Source of the DNA: Lethocerus indicus
Lineage: Eukaryota; Arthropoda; Insecta; Hemiptera; Belostomatidae
Reading direction: 5' to 3'
Assembly (NCBI GenBank): GCA_019843655.1
Contig: JACDQD010000002.1
Coordinates: 15,585,154 to 15,649,153, forward strand
Length of the DNA: 64,000 nt
Part shown: positions 26,758-40,340 of the stretch, one piece after another
How positions within the stretch are numbered: position 1 is the stretch's first letter
How the letters are laid out: every line of letters begins with the position of its first letter
Position numbers and translations under genes: made by a program
Notes under the pieces: generated by a model
Told to the model about the DNA's origin: nothing
What the model saw: the letters and a program-made list of their open reading frames with translations, nothing else
Databases searched by the model: none

Positions 26758-29700
26758 TAACAATAGGTGAGGTTTAGCCATGAAAACTTCAAGCCATGAT
26801 TTTATGTACATTAGATAATCGCCTTTTTCTCCTAAATATAACGTGCGTGGTTTTCCTTGAGAAAGAAGTCAAAATCTAGTGAGCGCAACCGGAGCCGCTT
26901 TGTTGTGTAAATGCACCACCGCCCTTCGCATTATTTGGGGGTAGGGGATGAAAAATAATTTTTTACCGTTTAAGAGAAGGATATATCGGTGGTTGAAGGG
27001 CGGTGAACGAGGGAGTGGTGCCAGGGCCGGGAGTCGGTTTTCACTTCAGGTGTAACTTTTTTTTGAGCGGGAGGCCCCTGTTAGTCCCCATTAGGGTGGG
27101 AGATTTATTGGTGGCACCCTTTTAGCGTCTCCAGTAGCCCGGGCCCCGAGCACCGACGGCCTTGTTTAATCTTAATGTGTGCCCCACCTTAGAGACGCGT
27201 CTATAACTCTATTTGCTCCCACGGCCATTGTTGAAGGGGGTTCTCACGTGTCCGCCCCGGGAAATTAATACGACAGGTGGATAATACGCGCTCGTAAAAT
27301 GGTTGACAGTGAAATGTTCATTCCTTCTGTGAGGGGTTCAAAATATCGATTACGGGGAGGGGGGGCCCATAGCTTTAATAACATGAGACATTGTAATAAC
27401 TGACTTAAAGTTAATAAACGTACAGCGAATATTTATACGATCCAATATAAACAGAATCAGAATATACAACTGTACCCTGCCTGCTAACCTCGCGTACCAG
27501 CCAATGTCGCGGGTTGGATATATTTCGAAACCAAACTTCTTTATCGACACGAAATATTAGACCGAGAAAGAACGAATTGCTGGCTGAGTTGGTGATAATA
27601 ACTTTATGAGTAACCCCCGTTCCACTTTTCAACATTTTTATTGCTCTTAAGACTGGAAATATCAGTAAGCATATCTTAATGCCCACAGTTTATTACTGAG
27701 GCGATATAAACAGAAACAATTTTGTCGAAAGTTGCAATTTATGGTTTCTAAGGTTTCAAGAGACCTTTACAGAGAGATTGGAAATAGTTTGTTACTGGTT
27801 AGAATGTGGACTTATTACACTCGATCGTCAATTTCAAAATGTGAAAATCATTCCACGATCATAAAATGTTGATATTCGCAGTATATTTTTTAAGCATCCA
27901 GGTACTTTTTACTGCTTGTAGTTCTGGGAAACGGGTGTTAAGTTCTCAGGGGAGTTGTGAACTAAGCAGGCCGAGGGCCGTCGGTAAGAAATAGAAGGCG
28001 AGGGCCGGGTTTGAGGGCCCCAGTGCGAGTGCGGCGGCCGGTCGGTGTTATTTATCTGCCGCCTCTTATCTGGCCCTCAGGTCTCCCAAATCAAGTTTTA
28101 TGGTCCGAGAGGCCGGCATCGGGATGTTGCTGTTTTACAGGCGGATTGATGGTAATCTATCGGCCGCGCCGGTTCCAAATGGATTGGATGGTAGCCGGCC
28201 CGGGCGCCCCCTTTGATGACCGTTAATCCAACTCGAATTGCCAACCTTTGCATCATTTATATACAACACAGGGCCCCGCTCCTCTGACAAATAACCCGAC
28301 CGGACGTCCGATATTATATACGCTAAAGTCTTTCCCTTGTATCGCTGCAATTTTTCACATCCGAATAATAGATGTCTCTTAATCTGCCCGCTCGGAAGTT
28401 GGGAAGTATTTAGTAAATCTTTTCGGATTTTTGCAGTCATCTAACGTGGAATGGTTTTTTGGACAGCGATTGAGTATTACATAGAACTTTATGCGGAGTC
28501 GTGAGAAGCCTTCCACTCAAAATACAGTTTTGCACTATTTGCATACTTATAAATAACGAGTTGTGATTTAGATCGTCGCTTTCTGAATTGCTCTCAAAGT
28601 TTCGGCACCGGCACGGAATTAACAACATTCTTTACACTTGACCGAATCGGCATTGAAATTAAAGTGCCGAAAACTATGGCACGCCGTGCTGTTAATGGGC
28701 CGGCAGCGGCGATTATAAATTGAAAGGACCCAATTTAAATTTGTAATTTAACAATTTTCGTACGATAAATTTGCGGGGAGCGCACGTGTATTTGGAATGG
28801 AATTGCGGTTGGAGCGCGGGTACTATGTTGACGAAGCTACAGATGCGGTCGCCAGTGCGGTCCCACCGCGGCTTAAACCATCTTTTTCCTGTATAATAAT
28901 AACTTCCGGCGGCGCCTGGTCGAATAAATTGAATACCGCGGTGAATTTGTACAACCTGCCCGGCTTGTTCCCGCAATACCAACACATTTTACGCGAATAT
29001 TTTTAAATTGTCTGATTGACATAAAGTAAATTTCCAAGGTCCAATAGGAATTTTAAATAAAAGAAACTCTAAAATTTGTATTGCTCGTTTATTAACATTG
29101 ATTATGTAGTTTGGTAAAAGAGTGGTCCCCCATATATAAAATGATTTGTACCAAAACATAAGTTCTGTACTCTTATCGAAATTATTGTTTAGGGTCTTAT
29201 TTATTTCATCTGTAGAGTATAATGCACATTCCACTTGATCCTATTTATAAAACTTTACCTTGGTATAATTAGGGTTATGATATTTATGGGTCTTCTATGA
29301 GAATTGTAATAGCAACAATTGTTTAATTCCCTGCTTCATTTCTCTGATTCCGATGTTATTCTACGATTCTCGCTTCTGTCATTTCGATTAAGTGATATTC
29401 TATAATATTATATAATTATTATAGATTTATTATCTACTCTTACAATTTTGTCATCAGAGCTCCCGTAATGCAGGGGATACAATTAATAAATAACAAGTTC
29501 CAATTATACGACTTGTACACTTTCTGAAAAGGGCTTAAATTTATTGGGTGATTGGGCCGAGTGACGAGTTGGGTGTTGGTGAGGACCGATAGCGTAAATA
29601 TGAGTTCGACCAATTTTCCGGTTAACACACAGCCCACCTCCATAAGCTCTTTTCAGTGCCCCGAGACGGTTTTTCCACAAATTCAATACGATTTCCTCCA

Positions 29701-30778
29701 CCACACATCCCACTCCAAATAATTCCCGTTGGGCATCTCATAATAACGTAAACTACTTTTTCTTCTGTCACAGAGAGGACCTAGGAATCAGATTAGATAT
29801 AATAGGAATAACACGAGTAAATTTAATATTCCCATTACAAGTTGGAATGTTTCTTTTCTGTGGAACACGTGTCCGGAATTCGTTGTCAATAATACACTGG
29901 AATGAAGTACACTTGTAATTGAAATATATTTTATTATAAAACTAACGTTATAGTTGATCTCCCCAAGTACTGTTTTAGTGCTTTTAAGGTGCTTGCCATG
30001 AATAAAGGTCAATGAATAAACGGTCAAGTGATTGATCAAATGAAGGATCGTTTTAAAGACGATCCTGTCCAGTCTTGCTGTCAGGCTGGAAAAAAACAAT
30101 AAGCAGGAAGAAGAATGAGCTTCTTCATCAAGGATCCTCCTTACGACAACGGATGAGAATTGAGAAGAATGGCTGAAGAATATGCCCGGCTATTTCTCTC
30201 CGGATCCATTCCGATTTACGATTTCGATATAGGGTTTCACCTGCCGAGCTGTTCACCACGTCTATTGGGTCGGCAACTAAATAATTGCGGATTATTCTCA
30301 TCTTGGGGTGTGTGCACCGTTATGTCGTGCATTTTTTGGCATGTAATAGACATTTCAGAATACTCTATAGGTTTGAAGATGTAAACATGCGTAAAAATTC
30401 AAATGACGCCATCTCCATCTAGCGACGAAACCCGCAATGACTTAGTTGCCGGGCCAATAAAAACTGTTTTAAAATGAGAAACTATGCGTTTATTTCTGAC
30501 TCAAAATAAAATTTTAGTATTGCATTATTAATTTCGACCTACCTATATGTATTCTGCTGAAATTTGAACAGGGTCTATTTCCAGGGAGAACCTGCAAAAC
30601 AGCGGAGACGGACATTTAAATAACGCCGTGCGCTGGTAACGGGGTGAATTTTGCCGGGAGCGATTGGAAATCAAAACAAAATTACAAAACCGCGGCCGCT
30701 TTGTGATTGGGCGGGCCGGTTTTGTAAAATGAGAGCGGCGGCGGGAAAGCGGATATAATTCAGGCAGTTTAGCGGCGT

Positions 30779-30806
30779 GGGGGCGGCGGCGGGGGCGGGG
30801 GCGGGG
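30779..30806 (+). other. Predicted G-quadruplex motif
   Basis: Four G runs of 5, 5, 5 and 4 bases (30779-30783, 30791-30795, 30797-30801, 30803-30806) are separated by loops of 7, 1 and 1 bases, meeting the standard G4 pattern on the + strand. It sits in the centre of a GC-rich island (30600-30990). Confidence 0.7.
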
Positions 30807-31282
30807 CTCGATTACTCACCGGTTATCGTGGCCCGCGTCCCCACGGCCCCACGGCTCCACTCTCCCCGACTAAATGCGCACCCAATAGAGATAACGCTCG
30901 GCATGATTTTTGCCCGTAATGCGCCAACGATTAGTCGTTACCGATTAATTGCGGCCCGGTATCGAAACTCGAGTTCTTGCCATTCGCCATGGACCTTATT
31001 CCATTGAAATTTCTTCTTTCTCCTAACTTTCTTTTCCTTATTATCTCTGTTCCAATACTATCATCCGTGGGCCTATCCCAAATCCTAGTAGAACCAAAAA
31101 ATATTTATCTAATATGCGACAGAAATATGTTTTTAGCCTATCTGTCTTTAGTGTCCAACAATATTCACTTTTTAACCCTTTCGCGGTCATAAATGAGTTG
31201 CGCTCTAAGCGGCCGATGCAAGATCGACCGCGCGGACATAATACGCGAGTCGTTCCGAACGCGGCGTGCAGAGCTGATTTTG

Positions 31283-31450
31283 CTAGTCATTTCTAACGCG
31301 GCTGGCCGAACTACTTGAAAGTAGGCGTTTTTTATTGTATTCATTTTGAATTTTACCTTTGTATCCAATTTCATCAAACATTTCAGACAGGTCAGAATCC
31401 GATGAAAATTCCATATCATCGTAGCTCATATTCGTCGTCCGTTTGTCCAT
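31283..31450 (-). pseudogene. Truncated piggyBac-like transposase N-terminus
   Basis: On the minus strand a 55-codon frame begins at an ATG just inside the subterminal repeats and ends in TAG. It is acidic and serine-rich near the start (SYDDMEFSSDSDLSEMFDE), a composition typical of the disordered N-terminus of piggyBac-type transposases, then becomes lysine-rich. The DDD catalytic core and the cysteine-rich C-terminus are absent because the element ends 107 bases past the stop. The match is by composition and position inside a TTAA/CCC-ended element, not by a residue-level alignment. It is most likely a remnant left by internal deletion. Confidence 0.55.
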
Positions 31451-31498
31451 GATCAGAGCAAAATTGGTGGATAATTATATTTGATAAAGGGAAAAAAA

Positions 31499-31629
31499 GA
31501 GCATTTATAGCTGAGCGCCTATAGGCGCTGTTCGCTGAGAGTGAGCATCTATAGCTGAGCGCCTAAAGGCGCTGTTCGCTGAGAGTGAGCATCTATAGAT
31601 GAGTGCCTAAAGGCGCTGTTCGCCGCGGA
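31499..31629. repeat. Three 44-bp subterminal tandem repeats of the piggyBac-like element
   Basis: Copies start at 31499, 31543 and 31587; the third runs into the terminal repeat. Each begins GAGCATYTATAG and contains an inverted motif, perfect in the first copy (GCGCCTATAGGCGC) and nearly so in the others (GCCTAAAGGC core). Subterminal repeats of this kind are typical transposase-binding regions, so a role in transposition is inferred. Confidence 0.8.
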
Positions 31630-33174
31630 AGGGTTAACAAAAAGAATTATGCTTAATTTAATTGAATTAAAAGTGTTAAGCTGCTGAAATATCAAATCCG
31701 ATTAGATTATAAAGCACTGTATACAACACAACTTTCAATGTTACCTAATATTACGGATAACCTTAACTAGCCATATCCATCCATTCATTTTCTTTATGAA
31801 AGAAACGAATGCATACGAATTTATTAGTATTTCTAGGGTATCTCAGAGTTTGCACTCTTGTTGGAATATTTTATATGATTTATGATGAAGTTTATGCACA
31901 TATTCTTATTTATGGCAAACAATACATTGCGGAGATAGGACTTGAAATGAAAAATTGACTAAAAGTAATTTGCAATTAGCGAAAAAGTTTGCCTGCGGCG
32001 AGGATCGAATGAGTTCCAGCTCTAAGTGAAATGTTGCGGGTTCGGTCTTTCTCATTCCTTGGACCCCACTTTCCATACAAATGCAAATCCGAATAAGATC
32101 AGTTTGAATGCCCTAATGGTTTCCATAGTCATACATTCTGACTTATACGTTATAGTTTAGTAGATTTAGTTAGTGGCTATAATTAATAAATATTTACAAG
32201 TATGGAGCCACCCGTATCTTTTGATGTTTACTATTGAACTTTGTAAAATATGTCTAATGTTCTCTGTTCGTACTTCCTTCTGGTTTTGAGTTCGAGTGCA
32301 AATCCTCGCACCCCGAGATAAAGGCAGTGCAAGTCGACTGAATTTCCATATAAACGAGTAGGGCCAATGTTTGTTGTCGAGGGGGTTGAACTTGAATACT
32401 GTAATAATTGAACGGAGACGGCAGATTTGTTATGCAAATACGGCTTTAGAGACGTATCATGCAGTTATTGCCCAAACCGTAGAGCCAGGACTCTCGGGGG
32501 AACTAAAATCCTGCGGAATGCCGAGGTTCAGCCGTAGGGAAATTAAATTCTTTGATCGTCACTTCTCTCTCTGTCTCTTTCTAGCAACCTAACCGAGATA
32601 TCAACAGAAATTTTTCGTTAATTACCGACGTAAGGAGGGTACAATGAACATTCACATCGAAAACGTATCCGATTGCATTTCAAACGCCGAATTTAACGCC
32701 AAATATGAGAGATATTTAGAATCCTCAGAGTTGATCAACTTCTACCCCAGGGAGATATATTTCATCATAATAATGTAGTGGTAAATGATTTATTTTGTAG
32801 TGCCCATGTAATTTGAGATTGTTCCAAGTATAATCAAATTAATTCAGTGAATTTAGACTTTTAATGTAAGAACACCGTAATACAATTTCAAGCGCCGTGG
32901 ACGAAATGTAAAACCAGGTTTTTAGAGATTATTTCCTTGATAAAGCAGCGCTGATTTTCGCTTTACTAATCGGTCCCCGAATTCGATTAGTGCCCATTTA
33001 CTCGGGATGTGCTAAGCGGCTTCAATTATGCCAACGTTACAGTCCTAGTAATGAATATTTTAGACGGAAATTAATGTTTAAATTAGGACTGGGATCTGAG
33101 TCAAACTGCAATCCAATCCCGCAGCCAACCCCACGATCCAATACTGTTCATCATCTCTTCCATTTCCGAAATGG

Positions 33175-33178
<4 letters not shown>

Positions 33179-33223
<45 letters not shown>
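33179..33223. repeat. (AT)n microsatellite
   Basis: Twenty-two uninterrupted AT units, the longest TA tract in the window; it produces meaningless Tyr-Ile runs in two forward frames. Confidence 0.98.
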
Positions 33224-33225
<2 letters not shown>

Positions 33226-35352
33226 CATATTTTATATGTAGGAATTATATATTTTATATTAATTTTCTGATGACAGTTACTAGTTCAAAGTTTGTCATTA
33301 GTACATTTGATCGCATTTCTTTGGACGTTATAAAGGAATATGTTAGTGAACTATTGGGTCACTTCTGAAAATTTAATATTAACAGCAAGCTAAAATTTCA
33401 AGATGCTACAAATTGAAATTATAACGTGGAATCATACTTAACTGCTATGACCGTTTTTTACAAATTTTATAACTTACTCAGAAGTATTTCTAGTTCTCCT
33501 TTAAATTGATGTTAACTGATTACTGATCAGTGATACTGTTACCGATACTGCGAGTATGTTCTGTACACAGTCACAATCGTTTACGACTACCGTTCATTAA
33601 ATGCTGGGTTTGTTCTTGATTCATCATTTCCAAAAAAAATAGCACATCGGTTAGACTTTTTTAATTTTCGTTGTATTTCCTCGTTTTTAAATCGAGAGCG
33701 GGTGGCATCGTCGCTGCCTACAGCTTTGAAAAGGGACGCAAATATTAGATACCCGAACCCTCTGAATGTTGAAATGGCCATTGTCTCTCATAAAGAACAA
33801 AAACTCAACTGGTATAGTTTTTTTTCGGTAACATTCCCATTACTTCATCCTACAAACCATGTCCTGCGTTTAGACCCTAGAATTGGATATAAGGATGTAT
33901 GATTGTCCAAGGGGACGAAAAAAAATTTATTTCACATTACTAAGAACATTACGTACAGGATACAACAAGTTGGTGAACTTTCAGTTGAGTTAATCATCTT
34001 TGGAATCAGATTTCGGAATGTACAAAACTTATGTCTAATATTAGGCGCACTTATATGGAATCAAGTATCACCCTTTCTGTCTTTTTTTCTTTATATATTA
34101 CCTCTGTTTATCTTAAGCCATAAATAGATATGGTAATACTAACACAGATTATTTAAAACTACCATTTGAGAAAAGGTGTTGAGTAGAGTAGGGGGAATGA
34201 AGTGCCTAGTGGTACTGAGTACTTCAAAAAGGCTATTAGTTTGAAATGTCTGTTGCAGCATTCAGAGAAAACAGATTTTAATTTATTCTCTGTTCTCGGA
34301 TGGATTGAAAGAAGGCTGTAAACATTCTCTCTAATGGTGGTGATTATGTGCTTGATTAAAAACAGAAATCTTTGATCATATTATTTTAAATGTGTTTCAC
34401 GTAATGACTTGTTTATGAAAAAAAAGGTTCTTTAAACCTTTTAGATTGAAATCTCGGACAGTTCTCTCACCAACTTATTAAGAAACACTGTTTTAAATTT
34501 TTAGATTTATGATTTTTCGTTCCGTCCGTAATAACTAGGACCGTTGCCGCGCCCATCATGGGCCGAGGAATTATAACGGTCCCGACAAATAACACGGTCA
34601 TAAAACCACTTGAAATGGGTACATGTATACATACATTCATGGATGACTTATTGGTCGATGGTGTTGGGAGTGGATGGGGGGGGGGTTACCCCACGGAGAG
34701 TACAAACACAATGCTTATAACTAATGGGTCGGTGTAAACGTTATTGCTCGTTTATGTTGATGAGGGGAAGGCGGAGGACGAGGAGGATTTAACCCCATTG
34801 GCCCGAGGCACCGGGGCCCTTGAGCAGGAGAGAGCGCCCGCCACTCCTTTGAACTTATATATGGAGTCGATTTACATAAGTGGGATCCGTTCCAGAAATA
34901 AATGACTCATAATCTGTGGGAACAGGAGAGTTAACACTGGAAAATGCTTGCCAACACTTGCAAACATTCTAGAGGGTGTCACGCATTACGAAACCATTGT
35001 TATTTTATTAAATTGCCAAAATTATTATACCAATTTCTAAGTTCCTAATCTAGGACATATTGGATAATAAATGTCAAAATATATTTTTATCCTTTGCGTA
35101 CACTCGCACGTAACTATTTGCAGTGCGTTTTTGATTACCGTAATATCACAACCAATCAAACTATTGTACTACGCTTTCAATTTTTGTAAATTAACCGAAG
35201 ATATCAAAACATTGAAAAAATAATTGTGGAATCATCGTGAATTAACGAAAATAATCATAGTAAAAAAATGTAAAGAACTCTTTTCAAGAAAACATTACTT
35301 GGTAGTTTAACCTTCTAAGAAACTCCCCATGCAAACAAAATTATTATCCGGT

Positions 35353-35355
<3 letters not shown>

Positions 35356-35384
<29 letters not shown>
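35356..35384. repeat. (TA)n microsatellite
   Basis: About fourteen TA units followed by TGTATAA. Confidence 0.95.
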
Positions 35385-35388
<4 letters not shown>

Positions 35389-38300
35389 AAAATATATTTT
35401 ATTCTCGTTCTTTACACCGGACATAAAATAGCGCGGCCCATTTCTTTAATTGAAAATATTTCACCGTCACATTTTCACAAGGTGATTTAGGACGATGATT
35501 TACCGCCCCGTGCCCTTTGGCCCTTTCGGCGGCCGATCAATAAGAATTTTCCATGGTATAATTTGTTATAACGGGGGCCTGGGCCTCCCTCAAACGCGAT
35601 AGACGGCGTATGTTGACATCATTAGTCTTATCTGTCAACTACAAGTATGAGACATGCGACTGTCCCGACCGGCCCCCTTCCCACTTCCTTCCACACCTTC
35701 CACTCCCGGGCCCCTCCCGCAATCACTCCCCCTCAAGATCCGACAATTGTGCACTGACGGATCCCGGTGCCGAAGAACAATAGTGCTATTAGTCAATATT
35801 TCTCTCTGTCGCTCCGTTCTCATTTTTCTTACCTCTCTTTTTTTTCTGTTTCCAGACCTCACTCCCTTTCCCTCCGCCCATTCCGCCCCGCGGGGGACAC
35901 CAGGGTTGCCTGGTGTTGTGTGGGCACACAAACCCCATGGCACCGGCCAACATTGACTGAACGTACAGAACAATTACTGGATAACGTAGAAGACTAAACA
36001 ATACCCGTCACTATTATTAATCCATTAACAGAATCGGTATTAATGAACAGAATGGAATGATTAAAAAATATCTCCATAAAAAGTGGATGGAACAATATCG
36101 TACACCTGACGATGACACAATGATTGATTCTCATCCTTCCTTATTCTAATCCTTTCCTCGATCGGAGAACGAAATCCATGTCCTAGATCAGTTTCGCTAC
36201 GCAAGACATTTTATAAATACAGTTGAAATATTAAAATATTTTATTCTTTCATTCCACGTTGATACATTCCTCCCCCCAACTTGTTTTAAGGCTAGGCTAT
36301 GGTTTTCCTTACCCTTTGGCATCTTTCTCATCGTAAAACTATTGTAGATTTACTTAAAAATATTTTAACTTATGCTGTAGGTACAATGTTGAACTAATAA
36401 AGTACAAGTTTGATATCTAGCTGGAGTAGAGCGAACAAAAAATTCATGAACATTGAATTCAGAACTCAGGAGGTTTTTGTGTGCCGTTACAACCAGAAAT
36501 GGAGAAAAAAAGAAATCATTACCAATAATTGCTCGTTAAGAGCTGAAGTTATTAGCCTCTAATTATAAGTCCCGGCAACCGAAGCCGAAGTGAAATACTA
36601 TCCTCGGCAGGAGACCTTATCCTATATGATTATCGCAAATTTGAATAATGTTCATGTTTCCGAATGCATGGGGACATATAAGGCGACATTTGCGATGGTT
36701 AATACGCTGGCGAATTTATGAAGACTCGAAAATTTACATAAACTCGGAGTCGGTGAGGTAGCAACCGTTATGCATTATGTAAAGTTGAGGATCAGCCCTG
36801 AGTAAACCGCTGATGAAACCTCCAAAGGGACGTCGCTTTCCCCCCCCCCTCAATAACTGCGCCCATCGTCTTCCTATAAAGCAATTCTAATCGCCAGATA
36901 TAAAAATCGCCCTTTCGCATTCACTCATATAAAATGCCATGAGACATAATTGACCGTGGAACTCGAGAGCGTTGTTCGAGCAGATGTCAATATCGTGAAT
37001 TATAGATATAAAAATATGATACTTGTGTTCTTTCCTCAGCCGGGAGTGGCGTGAATAAGTCCGTAAAATGAAATGATTAAAAATGCAGGAAACGTACCAA
37101 ATTGCAAAAGTTTTAATGGTATCACCACCGGGGAAAATGAAGATCCGTATGAATTTATACCCGGTGTTCCACGAGTTCGTTTGCAGTTTTTGAATTAGAT
37201 TTTAGAGAATTGGTTTTCAACTCGCGCGTTCATCATAAGTTAATTATTCCAAGTTCAGCTTTAAAAATTCTAAATGGAATTAATAACAACGTAAGGACGC
37301 GTTGCCTAACCTTGAAATCTTATCAATAGTTAAGTTGATAAGTATATTTCATAAATTTAAGTGGATTCATACCGCAATCATAATGCACTAAAATATTGTC
37401 CACTCTTCTATGGACCGTCTATCACTTATAATTTATCCCCTAAATACTATTATGTACATTGTTCTATTTCATGACAATGCAATTATATTCATTAATGAAT
37501 AACTGTCGAACTTATTACGCAATTCTGGTGATATTCTTGTAATTATTGTGTAATTAGCATTACTTTTAATTTCAAAGTGTTAGACATTTACAACACAATT
37601 TTTACAGCTTTCCTTTGCTGCAGATTTAAGGCAAAATAGTTGTATAATACTTGGGGTTTTCTTTATTCGCCTATTCCCGGGTCGACATGACAAATGGGAG
37701 TTTGTGCTGAAGGTGTTGTGCCGGCCTAAAGGCGGGCAACAATTAGCAGTAATTATCGGTGGAGTTAGAGCGGGCACTTGTGTCCCGGGGCCTGCCCAAA
37801 CTAGCACCGGCCCGCTAATGGGGCTTACACTGTTCCTAGGCGCTGCACTGTTTACGACCGGTAGTTAAACAATATCTACCGACAACGTCTCTCAAACCTC
37901 TGGCTTGTTAAGGTGACCGCTAGCTATAAAATCGAATCGAGGTTTCGTCAATTGGCCAAATGCAATTTTAATTATACATCAAAGATCCGGTGAAACATGA
38001 TTTTGCACCAACTTCTCCCCTGAAACCCCGCATTGTCGCGTTAAACCGGTTATAAGTACGAGAGAAACATCGATGTGAAGATGCACTTATGGGAGCTAAA
38101 TGCACAGTAAAATATAAATAGGCGGAAACACCAATCCATTCTAAATCAGTAGTTCTTCCCAAGAACTTGATTCACAAAGAATTGATTCCAAATTGCCTTT
38201 ATCAATCTAAAAAATTAAATATTTCAATTATAAATAATTTCAATTCTTGTACTATTAACATCAGGTTTTAGTCTCCTGACTGTGCATTGTTCTATGTTGC

Positions 38301-40231
38301 CTTAATAATTTATTTAAAATATCGTTACTCCTTGCCTATTTTTTGGATATTCTGAACCATAAATAATGCGGGATATTATAAAAATCTAATATTACCTAGA
38401 ATAACTCTCTTCTGTGATAAATGTTATGTGACGAATGATTGCTTGTAGGAACAATAGTTTCAAAATTTCGCTCGGCGTTACGTCGGTCACCGTCGGGAAC
38501 ATTACGATAGACGAGGTTTATTACTCATGGTTTATGACCTCTAGGTTTATTATCCACGACATGTTTATCACCCGTACCAGTATAGTAACGGCGGCCGATA
38601 TAACACTTCGGATCGCGCGGCGGGAACATAGCGTAGGTGAATTATCGATACTGGTTAAGTTTATTTCTCGAACCTCTCCAATTGTGTACTGGGCAGAATT
38701 GGACAGCTTAAACGTTGAGTTATCGTGCTCCGCTTGTAATATAGATAGAATAATAAGGAAATAATTCAATTTCCGTGGAATACTCTATTGTTACTGAGTT
38801 AACAGCAATGTTACTTGCACTAGATGTATGACTAACCGAGTTCGCTAATTCAGTCCACACGATTTACAGCCACGTGTAAATTAAGTGTGGAAAGGAGTCG
38901 TTAACATATTTCCTGGAGTATATATGTTTCAGTAATTAGGTATTGGTGCAATTACGATTTTTGCAATTGTTGAATTCTCTTTATTCCGAATATGTGACCG
39001 TGATACATGTAAAATGGACCTATTATTCGTTTCCTCGAACATAATTATGTCTATAGTCAGTTTAATTCGTTGTTAAATTCTTTCGGGGTAAAATTAATTT
39101 TGAGCGGAATTTGATGGTTATATTGCAAATAGCAGCCCGATATATTACCTATTCATTCGTATCTCTGAATGGCTAACCCGCCCGTGGTCAGCGGCGGGCG
39201 GTAAGCTCGTCGGGGCAAAAAGGCTTCATATAGGCGCTGGGGAATAAATCCGTTGAAAATGGGATATAAGAGCATTAGTTATAAAGCGGCCGACGTCCGC
39301 TCTGATTTGAGGAACGGTCGACACCTGACAGTGGCCCCGCGGCATTACATTAATCCGTTTATTAACGCATTTTAAAACTGTACAAAAACGGGCGTTCGCC
39401 GTCGACGCCGATCGCAGGTGGAGGGGGATAACCCGGCTCGCGTTTGGTCCACGGATAAATCTTCCATCGGGAATATTTACCCCTCGTCGCTCTCTGCGTT
39501 TTTATGCAAACACGATCGGATTTTCTGACGCGCGGCTTTTATATGTTATAAAGGGTAAATGTGACCGTCAGCGCGTGTCGCTTCGGTGAAATTCGGGACG
39601 CCGGCATTTTCGCGGCGGATTCGCCTGACATTTTTGGACAGTTTCGACATCACGGTCGAAGAATTTCTGCTTTGAACATTTTCACTGCTGAACGTGTCAC
39701 CGACCGATTTAGAACATTGAAAATTTTATTCTCGAGACGAAGATGCAAATAGTCTACGCTGCCTTGACTTATCGGGTCAACTTATCGGTCTGTGGCTGAA
39801 TGAAACCCTAATATCAAATATGTAATTTGAAAATTATTGTCGTTTTATCTATCATAGGTACAACTACAATATATAAAATATGAAAATATTTAAGGCGTAT
39901 GGTAAATACGTCATCCTTAAATAATGAATATGACCTCCCACCAAAGAAGGTACATTTTGTTGTAGCCATTTGTTACTACTGTTCAGTAAATACGAGACTG
40001 TACAAGTGAAGGATCTGAGGAATCAACTTTAAAAGTTCCAAGTGTTGCAGAAGTCTGTTATTTTATGTTTTCTTCAGAGAGGAGTATTAAAAGGGATTAG
40101 GGGGTATTAAAAGGAAGCCTAAGAATTAAAGTATTTTAAAGGTGCTTAAAACCAAAGTGACCTTATCATTCATAATACGCTCCACAGGCTTTTCCAGTTC
40201 CCCCCTCTTTTATCCAGTGCACAAACATTTG

Positions 40232-40340
40232 TTATATTCTTTCTATTTTTACAGTTCGGCTTTTATGCGCGTTTCGACCCGTCTCCCAACACGTTTCGGT
40301 CATTATCAAGCTGTGAAATAAGGATTTAACGCCAATGGGC
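40232..40340 (-). mobile_element. Possible retroelement remnant
   Basis: Read on the minus strand, this stretch contains a TTGATAATGACCGAAACGTG run, then GACGGGTCGAAACGCG. Paired motifs of the type 'gat-gac ... cgaaacg' are common in arthropod retroelement and MITE consensus sequences. No open reading frame of known type is attached. The call rests on motif resemblance only. Confidence 0.25.

Larger units (their letters stand above)
24683..31171. other. Non-coding region with GC islands
   Basis: Islands at about 24960-25330, 26030-26420, 26880-27260, 27960-28220, 28680-28960 and 30600-30990. An 11-bp inverted pair, CACCGCCCTTC (26917) and GAAGGGCGGTG (26995), frames one block. A hairpin GGATCGT/ACGATCC lies near 30043. 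No gene supported. Confidence 0.55.
31176..31633. mobile_element. piggyBac-like deletion derivative flanked by TTAA
   Basis: The element is bounded on both sides by TTAA (31172-31175 and 31634-31637), the target-site duplication typical of piggyBac transposons. Its ends form a terminal inverted repeat: CCCTTTCGCGG on the left and, on the reverse strand of the right end, CCCTTCCGCGG, with one mismatch in 11 bases. Starting with CCC directly after TTAA fits the piggyBac superfamily. The right end carries three 44-bp subterminal repeats, and a short minus-strand frame reads inward from that end like the start of a transposase. At 458 bp it lacks a catalytic domain and cannot be autonomous; it could still be mobilised by a full-length relative elsewhere in the genome. 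Confidence 0.78.

Noticed and set aside
38435..38764. 109-codon forward frame, open also on the minus strand
   Set aside because: Double-strand openness suggests composition rather than coding, and the peptide has no recognisable motif.
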